Shown here one piece after another: positions 1 to 10,373 of a stretch of 34,401 bases of DNA (positions are counted from its first letter, which is position 1; each line of letters starts with the position of its first letter). The stretch is from Bradyrhizobium centrolobii (GTDB taxonomy: Bacteria; Pseudomonadota; Alphaproteobacteria; Rhizobiales; Xanthobacteraceae), in the NCBI RefSeq assembly GCF_001641635.1, contig NZ_LUUB01000043.1, positions 1-34,401 on the forward strand. Direction: 5' to 3'. A program made the position numbers and the translations under genes. The notes beneath the pieces are model-generated. The model did no database searches and was not told the origin of the DNA. It saw only the letters and a list, made by a program, of their open reading frames with translations.

Positions 1-1048
1 CGACGTCGAAATTGCCGGAAGCCAATTCGCGCATCGCCTTGCACATCGCGATCATCGGACGCGAGATGCCGTTACCGAGCATCAAGGCCAGCACGGCGCC
101 GACGGCCAGCCCGCCCAGCGCCATCATCAGCATCAGCCGCTCGGTCTCCCCGATCGTCGCATTGGCGCTTGCCTCGATGCGCTGCTGGTCGGCCGTCACG
201 TCCGCCCGCAATTCGCCCGACGCCTTGAGGATGGATGCCGCCGTCTTGGTCATCTCGCCGTTCAGCTTGACGATGACCTTCACGTTCTCGGACAGCTTGG
301 CGAAGGAGGTGCGGTACTGCTTCAGGAGGTTGCCGATCTCGGTGACCCGCTCAGTGATCTTCTGATCGTTGGCATAGATCGAGACCAGCAGGGTCTCCAG
401 GAACTTGATGCGCGCGATCACGCCGTCGGACGTCTTCGGCTCCGGCTTGGCGACGAAGGCGCTGACCGAAGTGGAGACGGCGAGATATTGCGAGGTGACG
501 TCCTTGGCCGTGGTCTGAACGGAGGCCAGGCCCGCCAGCGCCGCGGTATCGGCGAGATCGTCGAACTTGAAGCGGATCTTGTTGCCGACGCCGTTGAGCT
601 CGTCAGACGCGATCTTGGCGTTCTCGCGCGTCAGCGTGATGATCTCGCCGAACACCTTGGTGAAGCTCTGGAACTCGGCCTCGAGCTTGCCGACCTGTTC
701 GCGGCGCGCGGGCGTGGTCGTGGCTGCCATCGACTTTGCGATCGCTGCCTTCAGATTCCCCTCGGCCGCCTTTGCCGCGGTCTCATCGTCCACAGCGCCG
801 GTCAGCGTATAGGCCCGCGCCAGCCCCTGATAGGCGATCAGCTCGCGATCGACGGTCCGCGCCAGGTCGGCTTCCGACACGCTGGTGCGGTAGGACGCCA
901 CGGCGTCGGCGATCCGCTCGAAGCCGAAATAGGCGAAGGCCATGCTGACGGCGAGGATGGCGAGCACCGCCACGAAGCCGAGGATGATTTTTGCGCGAAA
1001 GCGCAGCGTTGGCAGCTTCGATGTGCTCGGCTTGGACTTGACGGACAT
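1..1048 (-). CDS. Methyl-accepting chemotaxis protein, partial (N-terminal part; runs off left edge)
   Basis: This is the N-terminal part of a transmembrane chemoreceptor; about 349 codons are visible and the cytoplasmic signalling domain lies beyond base 1. The start ATG at 1048 follows a purine-rich GGGGTGGGGGA; an in-frame ATG 18 nt upstream is less well placed. A first membrane segment spans about residues 20-41. A helical ligand-binding region of about 250 residues follows, a size typical of HBM-like sensors. A second membrane segment lies at about 299-324, and the HAMP domain begins just before the edge. The neighbouring gene at 1384-3423 is a paralogue with the same layout, and bases 1-71 are identical to 2370-2440. 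The ligand cannot be told from the sequence. The family call is secure; the exact sensor-domain class is inference. Confidence 0.9.
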   Translation of the reverse strand, partial: MSVKSKPSTSKLPTLRFRAKIILGFVAVLAILAVSMAFAYFGFERIADAVASYRTSVSEADLARTVDRELIAYQGLARAYTLTGAVDDETAAKAAEGNLKAAIAKSMAATTTPARREQVGKLEAEFQSFTKVFGEIITLTRENAKIASDELNGVGNKIRFKFDDLADTAALAGLASVQTTAKDVTSQYLAVSTSVSAFVAKPEPKTSDGVIARIKFLETLLVSIYANDQKITERVTEIGNLLKQYRTSFAKLSENVKVIVKLNGEMTKTAASILKASGELRADVTADQQRIEASANATIGETERLMLMMALGGLAVGAVLALMLGNGISRPMIAMCKAMRELASGNFDV

Positions 1049-1238
1049 TCCCCCACCCCATTCCATTCGCGGAAAACCAGGCGCAGCCCGGAAGCAGCCC
1101 GCTCCCCGACTCAGGCGCACGTTACGGAGGAAAGGATAAGCCGCGGTAAATTTGCGGCTTCGCAACTTGCGGTCAGGTGACGCGGTTGGGGCTCTTCGCG
1201 CCGTTAGGAGTTGAGAGTAGCAACCTCAATCTCCGCTC

Positions 1239-1356
1239 GTCGTCCCGGCGAAGGCCAAGACCCAACCACAGGATTGGGTTGGGCGAAGACGCGCGATTAC
1301 CAACTTCGCGCCGCAACCGCTCCCTGGGGTTGGGTCCTGGCTTTCGCCAGGACGAC
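1239..1356. repeat. Palindromic intergenic repeat (family A, copy 1)
   Basis: The outer arms are GTCGTCCCGGCGAAGGCC and a near-complement ending CTTTCGCCAGGACGAC, so the element can fold over its whole length. The interior shares the stretch CTCCCTGGGGTT and surrounding bases with the element at 8947-9087, which marks both as one family. It fills most of the 335-nt gap between the two receptor genes, after the stop of the right-hand one (1384) and ahead of the start of the left-hand one (1048). It may end the upstream transcript. No gene was seen in the gap. Confidence 0.75.
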
Positions 1357-1383
1357 GATTGAGCGGGTGGCGCGGTCCGAGCG

Positions 1384-3423
1384 CTACGCCGCCCGGATAT
1401 TCCCCATGAAGCGGTCGAGTTCGGCGCGCAGACGCGTGCTTTCGCTGGAGAGGGACTTGGCCGAGTTGAGGACCTCTTCCGACGCCGAGCCGGTCTCGGC
1501 GGCGCCGCGGTTGACCTGGCCGATATCGGTGGCGGCGGCTTGCGTGCCCTGGGCCACGTTCTGGACGCTGCGGGCGATTTCCTGGGTCGCGGCGCCCTGC
1601 TGCTCCACGGCGCTGGCGATGGACGTCGAAATCGTCGAAATCTGGCCGATGGTCGCGCCGATCTCCTTGATCGCGGCGACCGACTCGGCGGTCGCGCCCT
1701 GCATGCCGGCGATGTGCGAGGAGATCTCGTCGGTGGCCTTCGCCGTCTGGCTCGCCAAAGACTTCACCTCGCTGGCGACGACCGCAAAGCCGCGGCCGGC
1801 CTCGCCGGCGCGGGCCGCCTCGATGGTGGCGTTCAGCGCGAGGAGATTGGTCTGCTCGGCGATCGCGGTGATCAGCTTCACGACCTCGCCGATCTGCTGG
1901 GCGGCATGCGACAGCTTGCCGATGCGGCCATCGGTCTCCTTGGCCTGAACCACGGCGGCTTCGGCGATGCGGCTGGAGTCGCGGACCTGGCGGCCGATCT
2001 CCTCGACCGAGGCCGAAAGCTCCTCGGTCGCGGTCGCGACCGACTGCATGTTGCTCGAGGCCTGCTCGGAAACGCCGGCGACCTGGCTCGACAGGGTCTG
2101 CGTGGTCTCGGCGGTGCGGGTCAGCGTCGAGGCCGCCGATTCCAGCTGCACGGCGGAGGCCGAGACGTTGGAGACGATGGCGCCGACCGCGCTCTCGAAA
2201 TCATCGGCGAAGCGGATCAGCTCGGAGCGGCGCGCGGCGGCCTGCTCCTTGTTCTGGGCTTCGCTGGCGGCGGCATCGCGCTCGGCCTTCGCGACAGCCT
2301 GGATCTTGAACTCCTCGACCGCGCCGGCCATCTCGCCGATCTCGTCCTTGCGGCCAAGGCCCGGCAGCACGACGTCGAAATTGCCGGAAGCCAATTCGCG
2401 CATCGCCTTGCACATCGCGATCATCGGACGCGAGATGCCGGTGCCTAGCAGGAAGGCGAAGACCGCCCCGAGCAGGGTGCCACCAATGGCCAGCGTCAGG
2501 ATCAGATGCTCGGTCTGGCCAATGGTGGCTTCCGACTCCGAATCCAGCCTCTGCTGCTCGGCGACGAGATCCGCCTTCATGGCCGTGGCGCCCTGGAGGA
2601 TCGCGCCCGCCGAGCCGCTCATCTCGGTGACGAGATCATCGACCATCTTGGCGTTCGCGATCAGCTTTTCCAGTGCCTCGCGATAGGCGCCGAGCAACGC
2701 CTTGGCGTCCTTCAGGCCGGCGACGATCTTGTCGTCCATGGAATAGACCGCGCCCAGCGAATTATCGACGAATTTCAGCCGCGCCAGCGCGCTGGTGGCG
2801 ATCGCCTGGTCGGACGTCAGCACGAAGTTGGTGGCGGCCGCGGTCGCGGTCTGGAACTGGGCGTTGACCTGCTTGGTGCCGAACTCGATCGACTGTGCTT
2901 CGGCGTCGGAGGCATTATTGCCGATGTCGTCCAGCTTGTACTTCAGGAGGTTGGCGTTGCGCGTGAGCTGGTTCTGCACCAGGAGCGCGCTGTCGCGCTT
3001 GGCCTGGAGGACCTTGGCGAAGGTCGCCGAGAAATTCGAGAATTCCTTGGCAAGCCTGTTGAGGCTGTCCTGCCGCGCCGGCTTCTTGGCGCCCTTGATC
3101 GCCTGGTCGATGGCGTTCTTGAGGCTCGCCTCCGTGTCCAGCGCCGCCTTGGCGTCGTCTTCCTTGCCGGTGACGACGAAATAGCGGACCGCTGAACGAT
3201 AGGCGAGCAGCTCGCGGTCGATGTTGCGGGCGAGGTCGGCCTCGGAAACGCTGGTGCGGTAGGAGCCGACCCCGGACGACACCCGCTCGAAGCCGAAATA
3301 AGAGAAAGCCATGCTGCCGGCGGAGATCACCAGCACCGCGGCGAAGCCGAGGATGATTTTTGCTCGGAACCTGAGGGTGGGAAATATTGTGCGCTTAGAC
3401 GGCGACGCGATACGCCCGGACAT
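1384..3423 (-). CDS. Methyl-accepting chemotaxis protein
   Basis: This is a complete chemoreceptor of 679 residues that would pass ligand signals to the CheA/CheW array. Membrane segment 1 lies at about 22-44. A helical periplasmic sensor domain of about 250 residues is followed by membrane segment 2 at about 303-326 and a HAMP domain at about 327-380. The methyl-accepting domain runs from about 410 to the end. Its conserved hairpin tip ([19 protein letters not shown], near residues 518-540) is fully kept. No C-terminal NWETF-type CheR tether is present; the protein ends GNIRAA. The ATG at 3423 was chosen because GGGGGTTGGA stands directly before it. An in-frame ATG at 3435 has no clear ribosome site. 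The gene is a tandem paralogue of the receptor at 1-1048. The ligand is unknown. Confidence 0.95.
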   Translation of the reverse strand: MSGRIASPSKRTIFPTLRFRAKIILGFAAVLVISAGSMAFSYFGFERVSSGVGSYRTSVSEADLARNIDRELLAYRSAVRYFVVTGKEDDAKAALDTEASLKNAIDQAIKGAKKPARQDSLNRLAKEFSNFSATFAKVLQAKRDSALLVQNQLTRNANLLKYKLDDIGNNASDAEAQSIEFGTKQVNAQFQTATAAATNFVLTSDQAIATSALARLKFVDNSLGAVYSMDDKIVAGLKDAKALLGAYREALEKLIANAKMVDDLVTEMSGSAGAILQGATAMKADLVAEQQRLDSESEATIGQTEHLILTLAIGGTLLGAVFAFLLGTGISRPMIAMCKAMRELASGNFDVVLPGLGRKDEIGEMAGAVEEFKIQAVAKAERDAAASEAQNKEQAAARRSELIRFADDFESAVGAIVSNVSASAVQLESAASTLTRTAETTQTLSSQVAGVSEQASSNMQSVATATEELSASVEEIGRQVRDSSRIAEAAVVQAKETDGRIGKLSHAAQQIGEVVKLITAIAEQTNLLALNATIEAARAGEAGRGFAVVASEVKSLASQTAKATDEISSHIAGMQGATAESVAAIKEIGATIGQISTISTSIASAVEQQGAATQEIARSVQNVAQGTQAAATDIGQVNRGAAETGSASEEVLNSAKSLSSESTRLRAELDRFMGNIRAA

Positions 3424-3547
3424 TCCAACCCCCATTTTCTATTCAGCCGCGATCCGGGGGCGCCCCGCCCCCTGACCGGATGCGCAAAACTAAGGCAGAA
3501 TCGATAAAGGGCGGTAAATTCGGCACACCGGCGCAATCTTCGGCCCT

Positions 3548-3564
3548 GTCGGCCAGCGGCCGAC
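3548..3564. other. Small stem-loop in the gap before coxS
   Basis: GTCGGCC-AGC-GGCCGAC is a perfect 7-bp stem with a 3-nt loop. It lies in the 339-nt gap between the divergent receptor gene and coxS. There is no T tract, so it is not a standard terminator; its role is unknown. Apart from this and the promoter-like sequence at 3698-3726, nothing was recognised in the gap. Confidence 0.35.
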
Positions 3565-3697
3565 CACATGCGATGACGACTGGCATCCCACACCCGCTGC
3601 CCGGCCCTGTCGGGAACGACCGATACGCCCCGCGCAAATCATTGCGCCCGCATCCGGATCGGTGACTTTTCCATGACGCGGGAGACCAAAATCCTAG

Positions 3698-3726
3698 TTG
3701 CAAAGTTCCGGGTCGCTGTCTCTAAT
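3698..3726 (+). promoter_or_regulatory. Candidate sigma70-type promoter of the coxSLM operon
   Basis: TTGCAA at 3698-3703 and TCTAAT at 3721-3726 are separated by 17 nt, close to the TTGACA/TATAAT consensus. The surroundings are unusually AT-rich for this window. The -10 region overlaps a 10-bp perfect palindrome, TCTAATTAGA (3721-3730), which could also be a regulator site. It lies about 36 nt ahead of the coxS start. Prediction only. Confidence 0.4.
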
Positions 3727-3762
3727 TAGAAACAATCAAAATCATTCCGGGAGGACTCCACC

Positions 3763-4248
<486 letters not shown>

Positions 4249-4329
4249 GCGGCACGCCTCGAACAAAAATACCGCCGCCGCTTTCGATGGAAAGGGCGGA
4301 TAACAATTTCCGGTCGGGAGGACAGGACA

Positions 4330-6672
4330 ATGGGTGTTGAAGGCATCGGCGCAAGCGTCGTGCGCAAGGAAGACAAGCGTTTCATTACCGGCAAGGGCCG
4401 GTACGTCGACGACATCAAACTGACGGGCATGACCTATGCCCATTTCATCCGCAGCCCGCACGCGCACGCCAAGGTGAAGGGGATCGACTCCTCCGCCGCG
4501 CTGAAGATGCCGGGCGTGGTCGCGGTGCTCACCGGCAAGCAGATCGTCGACGACAAGGTCGGCAACCTCATCTGCGGCTGGGCCATTACCTCCAAGGACG
4601 GCAGCCCGATGAAGATGGGCGCATGGCCCGCGATGGCGCCGGAGACAGTGCGCTTCGTCGGCCAGGCCGTGGCGGTGGTGATAGCCGAGAGCAAGAATCT
4701 CGCACGCGACGCGGCCGAGGCCGTGGTCGTGGATTACGAAGAACTGCCGGCGGTCGCCGACGTCACCGCCGCGATCAAGGCCGGCGCGCCGCAGCTTCAC
4801 CCCGAAGCCCCGGGCAACCAGGTCTATGATTGGGTGATCGGTGACGAGGGCGCGGTGGATGCCGCCTTCGCGAAGGCCGCCAATGTGGTGAAGCTCGACC
4901 TCGCCAACAACCGCCTCGCACCGAACGCGATGGAGCCGCGCGCGGCGATCGCCGATTACGACGCGGCGGAGGAGCATTTCACGCTCTATACGACCTCGCA
5001 GAACCCGCACGTCGCCCGCCTCGTGCTGTCGGCGTTCTACAACATCGCGCCCGAGCACAAGCTGCGCGTGATCGCGCCCGACGTCGGCGGCGGCTTCGGA
5101 TCGAAAATCTTCATCTATCCGGAAGAGATGGTGGCGCTGTGGGCGTCGAAGAAGGTCGGCCGTCCCGTGAAGTGGACCGGCGACCGCACCGAGGCCTTCC
5201 TCACCGACGCGCATGGCCGCGACCATGTCACCCATGCCGAGATGGCGTTCGACACCAACAACAAGATCACCGGCCTGAAGGTGAAGACCTACGCCAATTT
5301 CGGCGCCTACATGTCGCTGTTCTCGTCGTCAGTGCCGACCTATCTCTATGCGACACTGCTGTCGGGCCAATACAACATCCCGGCGATCCATGCCGAGGTG
5401 ATCGGCGTCTACACCAACACAACGCCGGTCGACGCCTATCGCGGCGCGGGCCGCCCCGAGGCGAGCTACCTGATCGAACGGATGATGGAGACGGCGGCGC
5501 GGCAGCTGAAGGTCGATCCGGCCGCGCTGCGCAGGACGAACTTCATCACCCAGTTCCCGCACCAGACGCCCGTGATCATGGCCTATGACACCGGCGACTT
5601 TAATGCGTCGCTCGATGCCGCGATGAAGGCGATCGACTATGCCGGCTTCCCGGCCCGCAAGGCCAAGGCGAAGGCGGACGGCAAGCTGCGCGGCATCGGC
5701 GTGTCCTGCTACATCGAGGCCTGCGGCATCGCGCCGTCGAAGGCGGTCGGCAGCCTGGGCGCCGGTGTCGGCCTGTGGGAATCGGCCGAGGTGCGCGTCA
5801 ACCCGGTCGGCACCATCGAGATCCTCACCGGCTCGCACAGCCACGGCCAGGGTCACGAGACCACCTTCTGCCAGCTCGTCGCGGATCGTTTGGGCGTTCC
5901 GATCAGCCAGGTCTCGATCGTCCATGGCGACACCGACAAGGTGCAGTTCGGCATGGGCACCTACGGCTCGCGCTCCGCGGCCGTCGGTCTCACCGCGATA
6001 CTGAAGGCGATGGAGAAGGTCGAGTCCAAGGCCAAGAAGATCGCCGCGCATGCGCTCGAAGCGTCGGAAGCCGACATCGTCATCGAGAACGGCGAGTTCA
6101 AGGTGACCGGCACCGACAAGGCGATCGCCTTCCCGATGGTCGCGCTCGCCGCCTACACCGCGCACAATCTGCCTGACGGGATGGAGCCGGGCCTGAAGGA
6201 AACCGCCTTCTACGACCCGACCAACTTCACCTTCCCGGCCGGCGCCTATATCTGCGAGCTCGAGGTCGATGCCGGCACCGGCAAGACCTCCTTCGTCAAC
6301 TTTGTCGCGGCCGACGACTTCGGCCGGCTGATCAACCCGATGATCGTCGAGGGCCAGGTCCATGGCGGCCTCGCCCAGGGCATCGGCCAGGCACTGCTCG
6401 AGCACGCGATCTATGATGCCAACGGCCAGCCGGTCACGGCCTCGTTCATGGACTACACCATGCCGCGCGCCGACGACCTCCCCTCGTTCAAGCTCTCCCA
6501 CACCACGACGCTGTGCCCGGGCAACCCGCTCGGCATCAAGGGTTGCGGTGAGGCCGGCGCGATCGGCGCCTCGGCGGCCGTGATCAACGCGATCACGGAT
6601 GCGATCGGCAAGAACAATCTGGAAATGCCAGCAACCCCGGACCGGGTGTGGCGCACGATCCACGCGGCATAA
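4330..6672 (+). CDS. coxL: Molybdenum hydroxylase large subunit, form II CoxL-like
   Basis: This is the catalytic molybdopterin subunit (780 aa) of a CO dehydrogenase / xanthine dehydrogenase-family hydroxylase. The molybdenum-pocket loop [10 protein letters not shown] lies near residues 250-260. The active-site loop is AYRGAGR at 369-375, the form II signature; the proven high-activity CO dehydrogenases (form I) carry AYRCSFR. The GCGEAGAIG motif has the conserved catalytic glutamate at E741. The start ATG follows GGGAGGACA. The gene is 81 nt after coxS and 15 nt before coxM, so it is co-transcribed with both. No coxD/E/F-type maturation genes are in the window. The family assignment is firm. 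That CO is the true substrate is doubtful, because form II enzymes may act on other small molecules. Confidence 0.93.
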   Translation: MGVEGIGASVVRKEDKRFITGKGRYVDDIKLTGMTYAHFIRSPHAHAKVKGIDSSAALKMPGVVAVLTGKQIVDDKVGNLICGWAITSKDGSPMKMGAWPAMAPETVRFVGQAVAVVIAESKNLARDAAEAVVVDYEELPAVADVTAAIKAGAPQLHPEAPGNQVYDWVIGDEGAVDAAFAKAANVVKLDLANNRLAPNAMEPRAAIADYDAAEEHFTLYTTSQNPHVARLVLSAFYNIAPEHKLRVIAPDVGGGFGSKIFIYPEEMVALWASKKVGRPVKWTGDRTEAFLTDAHGRDHVTHAEMAFDTNNKITGLKVKTYANFGAYMSLFSSSVPTYLYATLLSGQYNIPAIHAEVIGVYTNTTPVDAYRGAGRPEASYLIERMMETAARQLKVDPAALRRTNFITQFPHQTPVIMAYDTGDFNASLDAAMKAIDYAGFPARKAKAKADGKLRGIGVSCYIEACGIAPSKAVGSLGAGVGLWESAEVRVNPVGTIEILTGSHSHGQGHETTFCQLVADRLGVPISQVSIVHGDTDKVQFGMGTYGSRSAAVGLTAILKAMEKVESKAKKIAAHALEASEADIVIENGEFKVTGTDKAIAFPMVALAAYTAHNLPDGMEPGLKETAFYDPTNFTFPAGAYICELEVDAGTGKTSFVNFVAADDFGRLINPMIVEGQVHGGLAQGIGQALLEHAIYDANGQPVTASFMDYTMPRADDLPSFKLSHTTTLCPGNPLGIKGCGEAGAIGASAAVINAITDAIGKNNLEMPATPDRVWRTIHAA

Positions 6673-6687
6673 GAGGGAGCAACGAAG

Positions 6688-7488
6688 ATGTACCAGACCA
6701 CCTATCATCGCGCCTCCTCGGTCGACGAAGCGGCCAGCCTGTTCGCCAAGGGCAGCGAGGCGAAATTCCTCGCCGGCGGCCAGACCCTGCTTCCGGTCAT
6801 GAAGCAGCGGCTTGCCGCGCCCTCGGACGTGATCGATCTCGGCAAGATCAAGGACCTGATCGGCGTTGAAGCCTCCGGCGATACGCTGACAATCAAGGCC
6901 GCCACGCCGCACTACGACGTGGCGACCAGCGATGCCGCCAAGAAGGCGATCCCCGCGCTCGCCTATCTCGCGTCGCTGATCGGCGATCCCGCCGTGCGCT
7001 ATCGCGGTACGATCGGCGGCTCGCTCGCCAACAACGATCCGGCCGCAGACTATCCGGCCGCGACGTTGGCGCTCGGCGCGACGATCAAGACCAACAAGCG
7101 CACCATCGCCGCCGACGACTACTTCCAGGGCCTGTTCGCGACTGCGCTTGAAGACGGCGAGATCATCACGCAGGTGTCGTTCCCAGTCCCGGCGAAGGCG
7201 GGCTACGCAAAGTTCCCGCATCCGGCCTCGCGCTTCGCGCTGACCGGCGTGTTCGTCGCGCAGACGAAATCGGGCGAGGTCCGCGTTGCCGCCACCGGCG
7301 CCTCGCAGAGTGGCGTGATGCGGGTTCCCGCCATCGAGGCCGCGCTGAAGGCGAACTGGTCGCCAGCCGCGATCGACAGCGTCAGCATTTCGGCGAGCGG
7401 ACTTCTGTCCGACATCCACGGCTCGTCGGACTACCGCGCCAACCTCGTCAAGGTGATGGCGCAGCGCGCGGTGGCCGCCGCCGGCTGA
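6688..7488 (+). CDS. coxM: Molybdenum hydroxylase medium (FAD-binding) subunit, CoxM-like
   Basis: This is the flavin subunit (266 aa), which passes electrons from the iron-sulfur subunit to the external acceptor. The two FAD-binding motifs of the family are present: AGGQTLLP near residues 29-36 and [16 protein letters not shown] starting at residue 108. The C-terminal domain typical of CoxM follows. The length is normal. The start ATG is preceded by GAGGGAG 15 nt after the coxL stop. It is the last gene of the operon; a strong stem-loop lies about 100 nt after its stop (7593-7620). Confidence 0.93.
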   Translation: MYQTTYHRASSVDEAASLFAKGSEAKFLAGGQTLLPVMKQRLAAPSDVIDLGKIKDLIGVEASGDTLTIKAATPHYDVATSDAAKKAIPALAYLASLIGDPAVRYRGTIGGSLANNDPAADYPAATLALGATIKTNKRTIAADDYFQGLFATALEDGEIITQVSFPVPAKAGYAKFPHPASRFALTGVFVAQTKSGEVRVAATGASQSGVMRVPAIEAALKANWSPAAIDSVSISASGLLSDIHGSSDYRANLVKVMAQRAVAAAG

Positions 7489-7549
7489 TAGGACGTGATC
7501 CGGACCCGAAGGGCCGCGCCAGCGCAAAGTGTGCAGCGGTCCCTCGCGA

Positions 7550-7620
7550 CAAACGCGAAGCGTTTGCGCGGAGATCATGCCCAAACAAAAAGCTAAAGCG
7601 CGATAATGATCGCGCTTTAG
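7550..7620. terminator. Double stem-loop after coxM (terminator-like, probably a repeated element)
   Basis: Two perfect hairpins follow each other. CAAACGC-GAA-GCGTTTG is at 7550-7566. A 12-bp stem, CTAAAGCGCGAT-AATG-ATCGCGCTTTAG, is at 7593-7620. No clear T run follows, so Rho-independent termination is uncertain. The linker (GATCATGCCCAAACAAAAAGC) resembles an interspersed element I associate with Bradyrhizobiaceae genomes; that is recollection, not shown here. The rest of the 323-nt gap up to 7812 has no gene I can support. Confidence 0.55.
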
Positions 7621-7811
7621 CGCCTCAACACAAATCTTCCGCGGCGCGCAGCGATGCGCGCCGCTTTTATTATGCGCCTATGCATGAAAAGCGCTTGCCT
7701 CGTGCTGTGTAAGGCGAGAAAAGTTAATCAGCCAATTAACTCGTCCACAGAGGAACGTCCCAAGCGGTTGCCGCACCTCGCGCATCCCTTGCGACCCGAG
7801 GAAACAAGAAC

Positions 7812-8918
7812 GTGCTCGACAAACCTTCTCCCGCCTCTTCCGTCCGCGCCTCCGGCCCGCTCGCAGGGTTTCGCATCGTCGAATTCGCCGGCATCGGACC
7901 CGGCCCGTTCGCCTGCATGATGCTGGCCGACATGGGCGCCGACGTCGTCACGCTCGACCGTGTCGGCGCAAAGAAGAGCATGAAGTCGGTCGCGGGGCGC
8001 GGCCGCAAGATGATCGAGCTCGACCTCAAGGACAAGGCAGCGATCGCGGAGGTGCTCGACCTGCTTGCAAATGCCGACGCGCTGATCGAGGGCTTTCGTC
8101 CTGGCGTGATGGAGCGGCTCGGCCTCGGCCCGGACGTCGTGCTCGCGCGCAACCCGAAGCTCGTCTACGGCCGCATGACCGGCTGGGGCCAAGAAGGCCC
8201 GCTCGCCAATGCCGCCGGTCATGACATCAACTACATCTCCATCACCGGCGCGCTGGCCGCGATCGGCACCAAGGAGGCGCCGGTGCCGCCGCTCAACCTG
8301 GTCGGCGATTTCGGCGGCGGCGCGCTCTATCTCGTCGTCGGCGTACTGGCCGCGCTGCTGGAGGCTTCACGGTCGGGCAAGGGCCAGGTGGTCGATGCCG
8401 CCATGTGCGACGGCGCGGCGTCGCTGATGTCGTTCTTCTTCGACATGACCACGATCGGCCGCTGGACCGAAGGCCGCGTGCAGAATTTCCTCGATGGCGG
8501 CGCTCATTTCTATGGTGTCTATGAATGCGCCTGCGGCCACTTCATCTCGATCGGCTCGATCGAGCCGCAGTTCTATGCGCTTTTGCGCGAGCACGCCGGC
8601 CTGACCGACGCCGATTTCGACGCCCAGATGGACCGTAAGGCCTGGCCGGCGCTGAAGGAGAAGCTGACGGCCGTGTTCAAGAGCAAGACGCGCGAGGACT
8701 GGTGCAAGGTCATGGAAGGCACCGACATCTGCTTCGCGCCGGTGCTGACCATGTCGGAAGCAACCGAGCATCCGCACATGGTCGCGCGCAACGTCTTCGT
8801 CGAGCGCCACGGCGTGAAACAGCCCGCCCCCGCGCCACGCTTCTCGCGCACGCCGTCGGCGGTTCGTGAGCCGGAGGCGATGGAGATTGGTGCGGTGGCA
8901 CAGGAGTGGAAGAGGTAG
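7812..8918 (+). CDS. CaiB/BaiF (family III) CoA transferase / alpha-methylacyl-CoA racemase-like
   Basis: This 368-aa protein belongs to the CaiB/BaiF fold, whose members move CoA between carboxylic acids or racemise 2-methylacyl-CoA. It carries [20 protein letters not shown], near residues 27-46. It also keeps the three residues used by bacterial alpha-methylacyl-CoA racemase: His in GHDINY (H137), Asp in LVGDFGGG (D166) and Glu in GSIEPQFY (E251). This favours a racemase over a formyl-CoA-type transferase, where an aspartate near the H137 region is the nucleophile. The start is GTG, with only a weak AGGAAAC-like ribosome site. It lies 323 nt after coxM and is probably a separate unit. It is convergent with hpd, with a palindromic repeat between the two. 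The family call is strong; the substrate is unknown. Confidence 0.88.
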   Translation: MLDKPSPASSVRASGPLAGFRIVEFAGIGPGPFACMMLADMGADVVTLDRVGAKKSMKSVAGRGRKMIELDLKDKAAIAEVLDLLANADALIEGFRPGVMERLGLGPDVVLARNPKLVYGRMTGWGQEGPLANAAGHDINYISITGALAAIGTKEAPVPPLNLVGDFGGGALYLVVGVLAALLEASRSGKGQVVDAAMCDGAASLMSFFFDMTTIGRWTEGRVQNFLDGGAHFYGVYECACGHFISIGSIEPQFYALLREHAGLTDADFDAQMDRKAWPALKEKLTAVFKSKTREDWCKVMEGTDICFAPVLTMSEATEHPHMVARNVFVERHGVKQPAPAPRFSRTPSAVREPEAMEIGAVAQEWKR

Positions 8919-8946
8919 AATCCCCGCAGCCGCGTCAAACTCCGCT

Positions 8947-9087
8947 GTCGTCCCGGACAAGCGAGCGTAGCGAGCACAGATCCGGGACCCATAACCCCAG
9001 GGAGCAGTTTGGCGAAGATTCGGGGTTACCGCCTGCGCGCCACAACCACTCCCTGGGGTTATGGGTCCCGGCCTTCGCCGGGACGAC
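8947..9087. repeat. Palindromic intergenic repeat (family A, copy 2)
   Basis: The outer arms are GTCGTCCCGG (8947-8956) and CCGGGACGAC (9078-9087). The inner arms form a perfect 21-bp inverted repeat, 8984-9004 with 9049-9069, starting GGGACCCATAACCCCAGG. The centre is shared with the element at 1239-1356. It fills the gap between two convergent genes and could end transcription from both sides. Confidence 0.8.
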
Positions 9088-9131
9088 ACCGGTGAGTTGG
9101 AAACAGCTCGCGTCCAATGCGAGCCACGCGC

Positions 9132-10250
9132 CTACGCCGCGTTGTCCACCTTCAACACCCCACGCCGGATCTGATCCTCCTCGATCGATTCGAACAGGGC
9201 CTTGAAATTGCCCTCGCCGAAACCGTCGTCGCCCTTGCGCTGGATGAATTCGAAGAAGATCGGGCCGATCGCGTTGGCGGAGAAGATCTGCAGCAGCACC
9301 TTGGTCTGGCCACCGTCGACCACGCCCTCGCCGTCGATCAGGATGCCGTTGGTCTTAAGCCGCGCGACGTCCTCGCCGTGCTTCGCCAGGCGCGTGTCGA
9401 TCCGCTCGAAATAGGTATCGGGCGGCGACGGCATGAACGGCAGGCCGGCCTCGCGCAGGCCTTCGATCGTGCGGTGAATATCGCGGCACCCGCAAGCGAC
9501 GTGCTGGATGCCTTCGCCGCGATAGACCTTCAGATATTCCTCGATCTGGCCGGAATCGCCGGCGTCCTCGTTAATCGGAATTCGGATCTTGCCGTCGGGG
9601 CTGGTCAGCGCTCGCGAGAACAGGCCGGAGGCCCGGCCCTCGATGTCGAAGAAGCGGATCTGGCGGAAGTTGAAGAGCCTTTCGTAGAAGCCCGCCCACA
9701 CATCCATGCGACCGCGATGGACGTTGTGGGTGAGATGGTCGAGATAGAACAGCCCGGCGCCATTGGGCCGCGGATCGCGCGCCCCCAGCCACTCGAACTC
9801 GCCATCATAGGCCGAGCCCTTGGCGCCGTAGCGATCGACCAGATACAGCAGGCTGCCGCCGATGCCCTTCATCGCGGGCACGTCGAGCGTCTTCTGCGCC
9901 GCTGACGCGTCGGCCGGCTCGGCACCGAGCGAAATCGCACGCTCGTAAGCCGCTTTCGCATCGACCACGCGAAATGCCATCGACGGCGCGCAGGGGCCGT
10001 GCGCGGCGACGAAGTCGAAGCCGTGGGTGCCGGGCTCCTCGTTGACGAGATAGTTGATGTCGCCCTGGCGATAGACCGTGATCTTCTTGGTCCTGTGGCG
10101 CGCGACGGGCGCGTAGCCCATCAGCTTGAACAGCGCGTGCAGCTCTTGCGGATTGGGATGCGCATATTCGACGAACTCGAACCCGTCAGTGCCCATCGGA
10201 TTGTCGGCGCTGATCGTGGCCGGCGGTGCATCGTGCGGAAACGGACCCAT
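9132..10250 (-). CDS. hpd: 4-hydroxyphenylpyruvate dioxygenase
   Basis: This non-haem iron enzyme (372 aa) turns 4-hydroxyphenylpyruvate, made from tyrosine, into homogentisate and CO2. The two vicinal-oxygen-chelate halves are visible. The iron ligands by family alignment are H172 (LDHLTHNV), H250 (GIQHVACG) and E334 (GPIFFEFIQRKGD). The C-terminal signature GDDGFGEGNFKALFESIE is intact. The ATG at 10250 was chosen because GGAGAG stands 6 nt before it; a TTG 15 nt upstream would include that site. The gene is divergent from the Lrp/AsnC gene at 10374 and lies apart from hmgA/fahA, with which it forms the tyrosine-to-fumarate route. Confidence 0.96.
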   Translation of the reverse strand: MGPFPHDAPPATISADNPMGTDGFEFVEYAHPNPQELHALFKLMGYAPVARHRTKKITVYRQGDINYLVNEEPGTHGFDFVAAHGPCAPSMAFRVVDAKAAYERAISLGAEPADASAAQKTLDVPAMKGIGGSLLYLVDRYGAKGSAYDGEFEWLGARDPRPNGAGLFYLDHLTHNVHRGRMDVWAGFYERLFNFRQIRFFDIEGRASGLFSRALTSPDGKIRIPINEDAGDSGQIEEYLKVYRGEGIQHVACGCRDIHRTIEGLREAGLPFMPSPPDTYFERIDTRLAKHGEDVARLKTNGILIDGEGVVDGGQTKVLLQIFSANAIGPIFFEFIQRKGDDGFGEGNFKALFESIEEDQIRRGVLKVDNAA

Positions 10251-10338
10251 TGGCTGCTCTCCCAAATTGCTACTGGCAAGAACTATCCTTCATGGAGCGC
10301 GCAATGAGCGTGCAAACGGGACGCGATTTGGCTATTCT

Positions 10339-10355
10339 ATGCACGGTTTGTGCAT
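10339..10355. promoter_or_regulatory. Dyad between hpd and the Lrp/AsnC gene (candidate operator)
   Basis: ATGCAC-GGTTT-GTGCAT is a perfect 6+6 inverted repeat with a 5-nt spacer, in the 123-nt divergent control region. Lrp/AsnC proteins bind short imperfect dyads of this size, and the regulator gene starts 19 nt further on. The placement suggests autoregulation and control of hpd. Inference from position and symmetry only. Confidence 0.45.
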
Positions 10356-10373
10356 TGATTGGATAAATGACGC

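Noticed and set aside
5329..7584. Minus-strand open frame of about 750 codons opposite coxL and coxM
   Set aside because: No recognisable protein pattern; the plus-strand genes carry complete family signatures.
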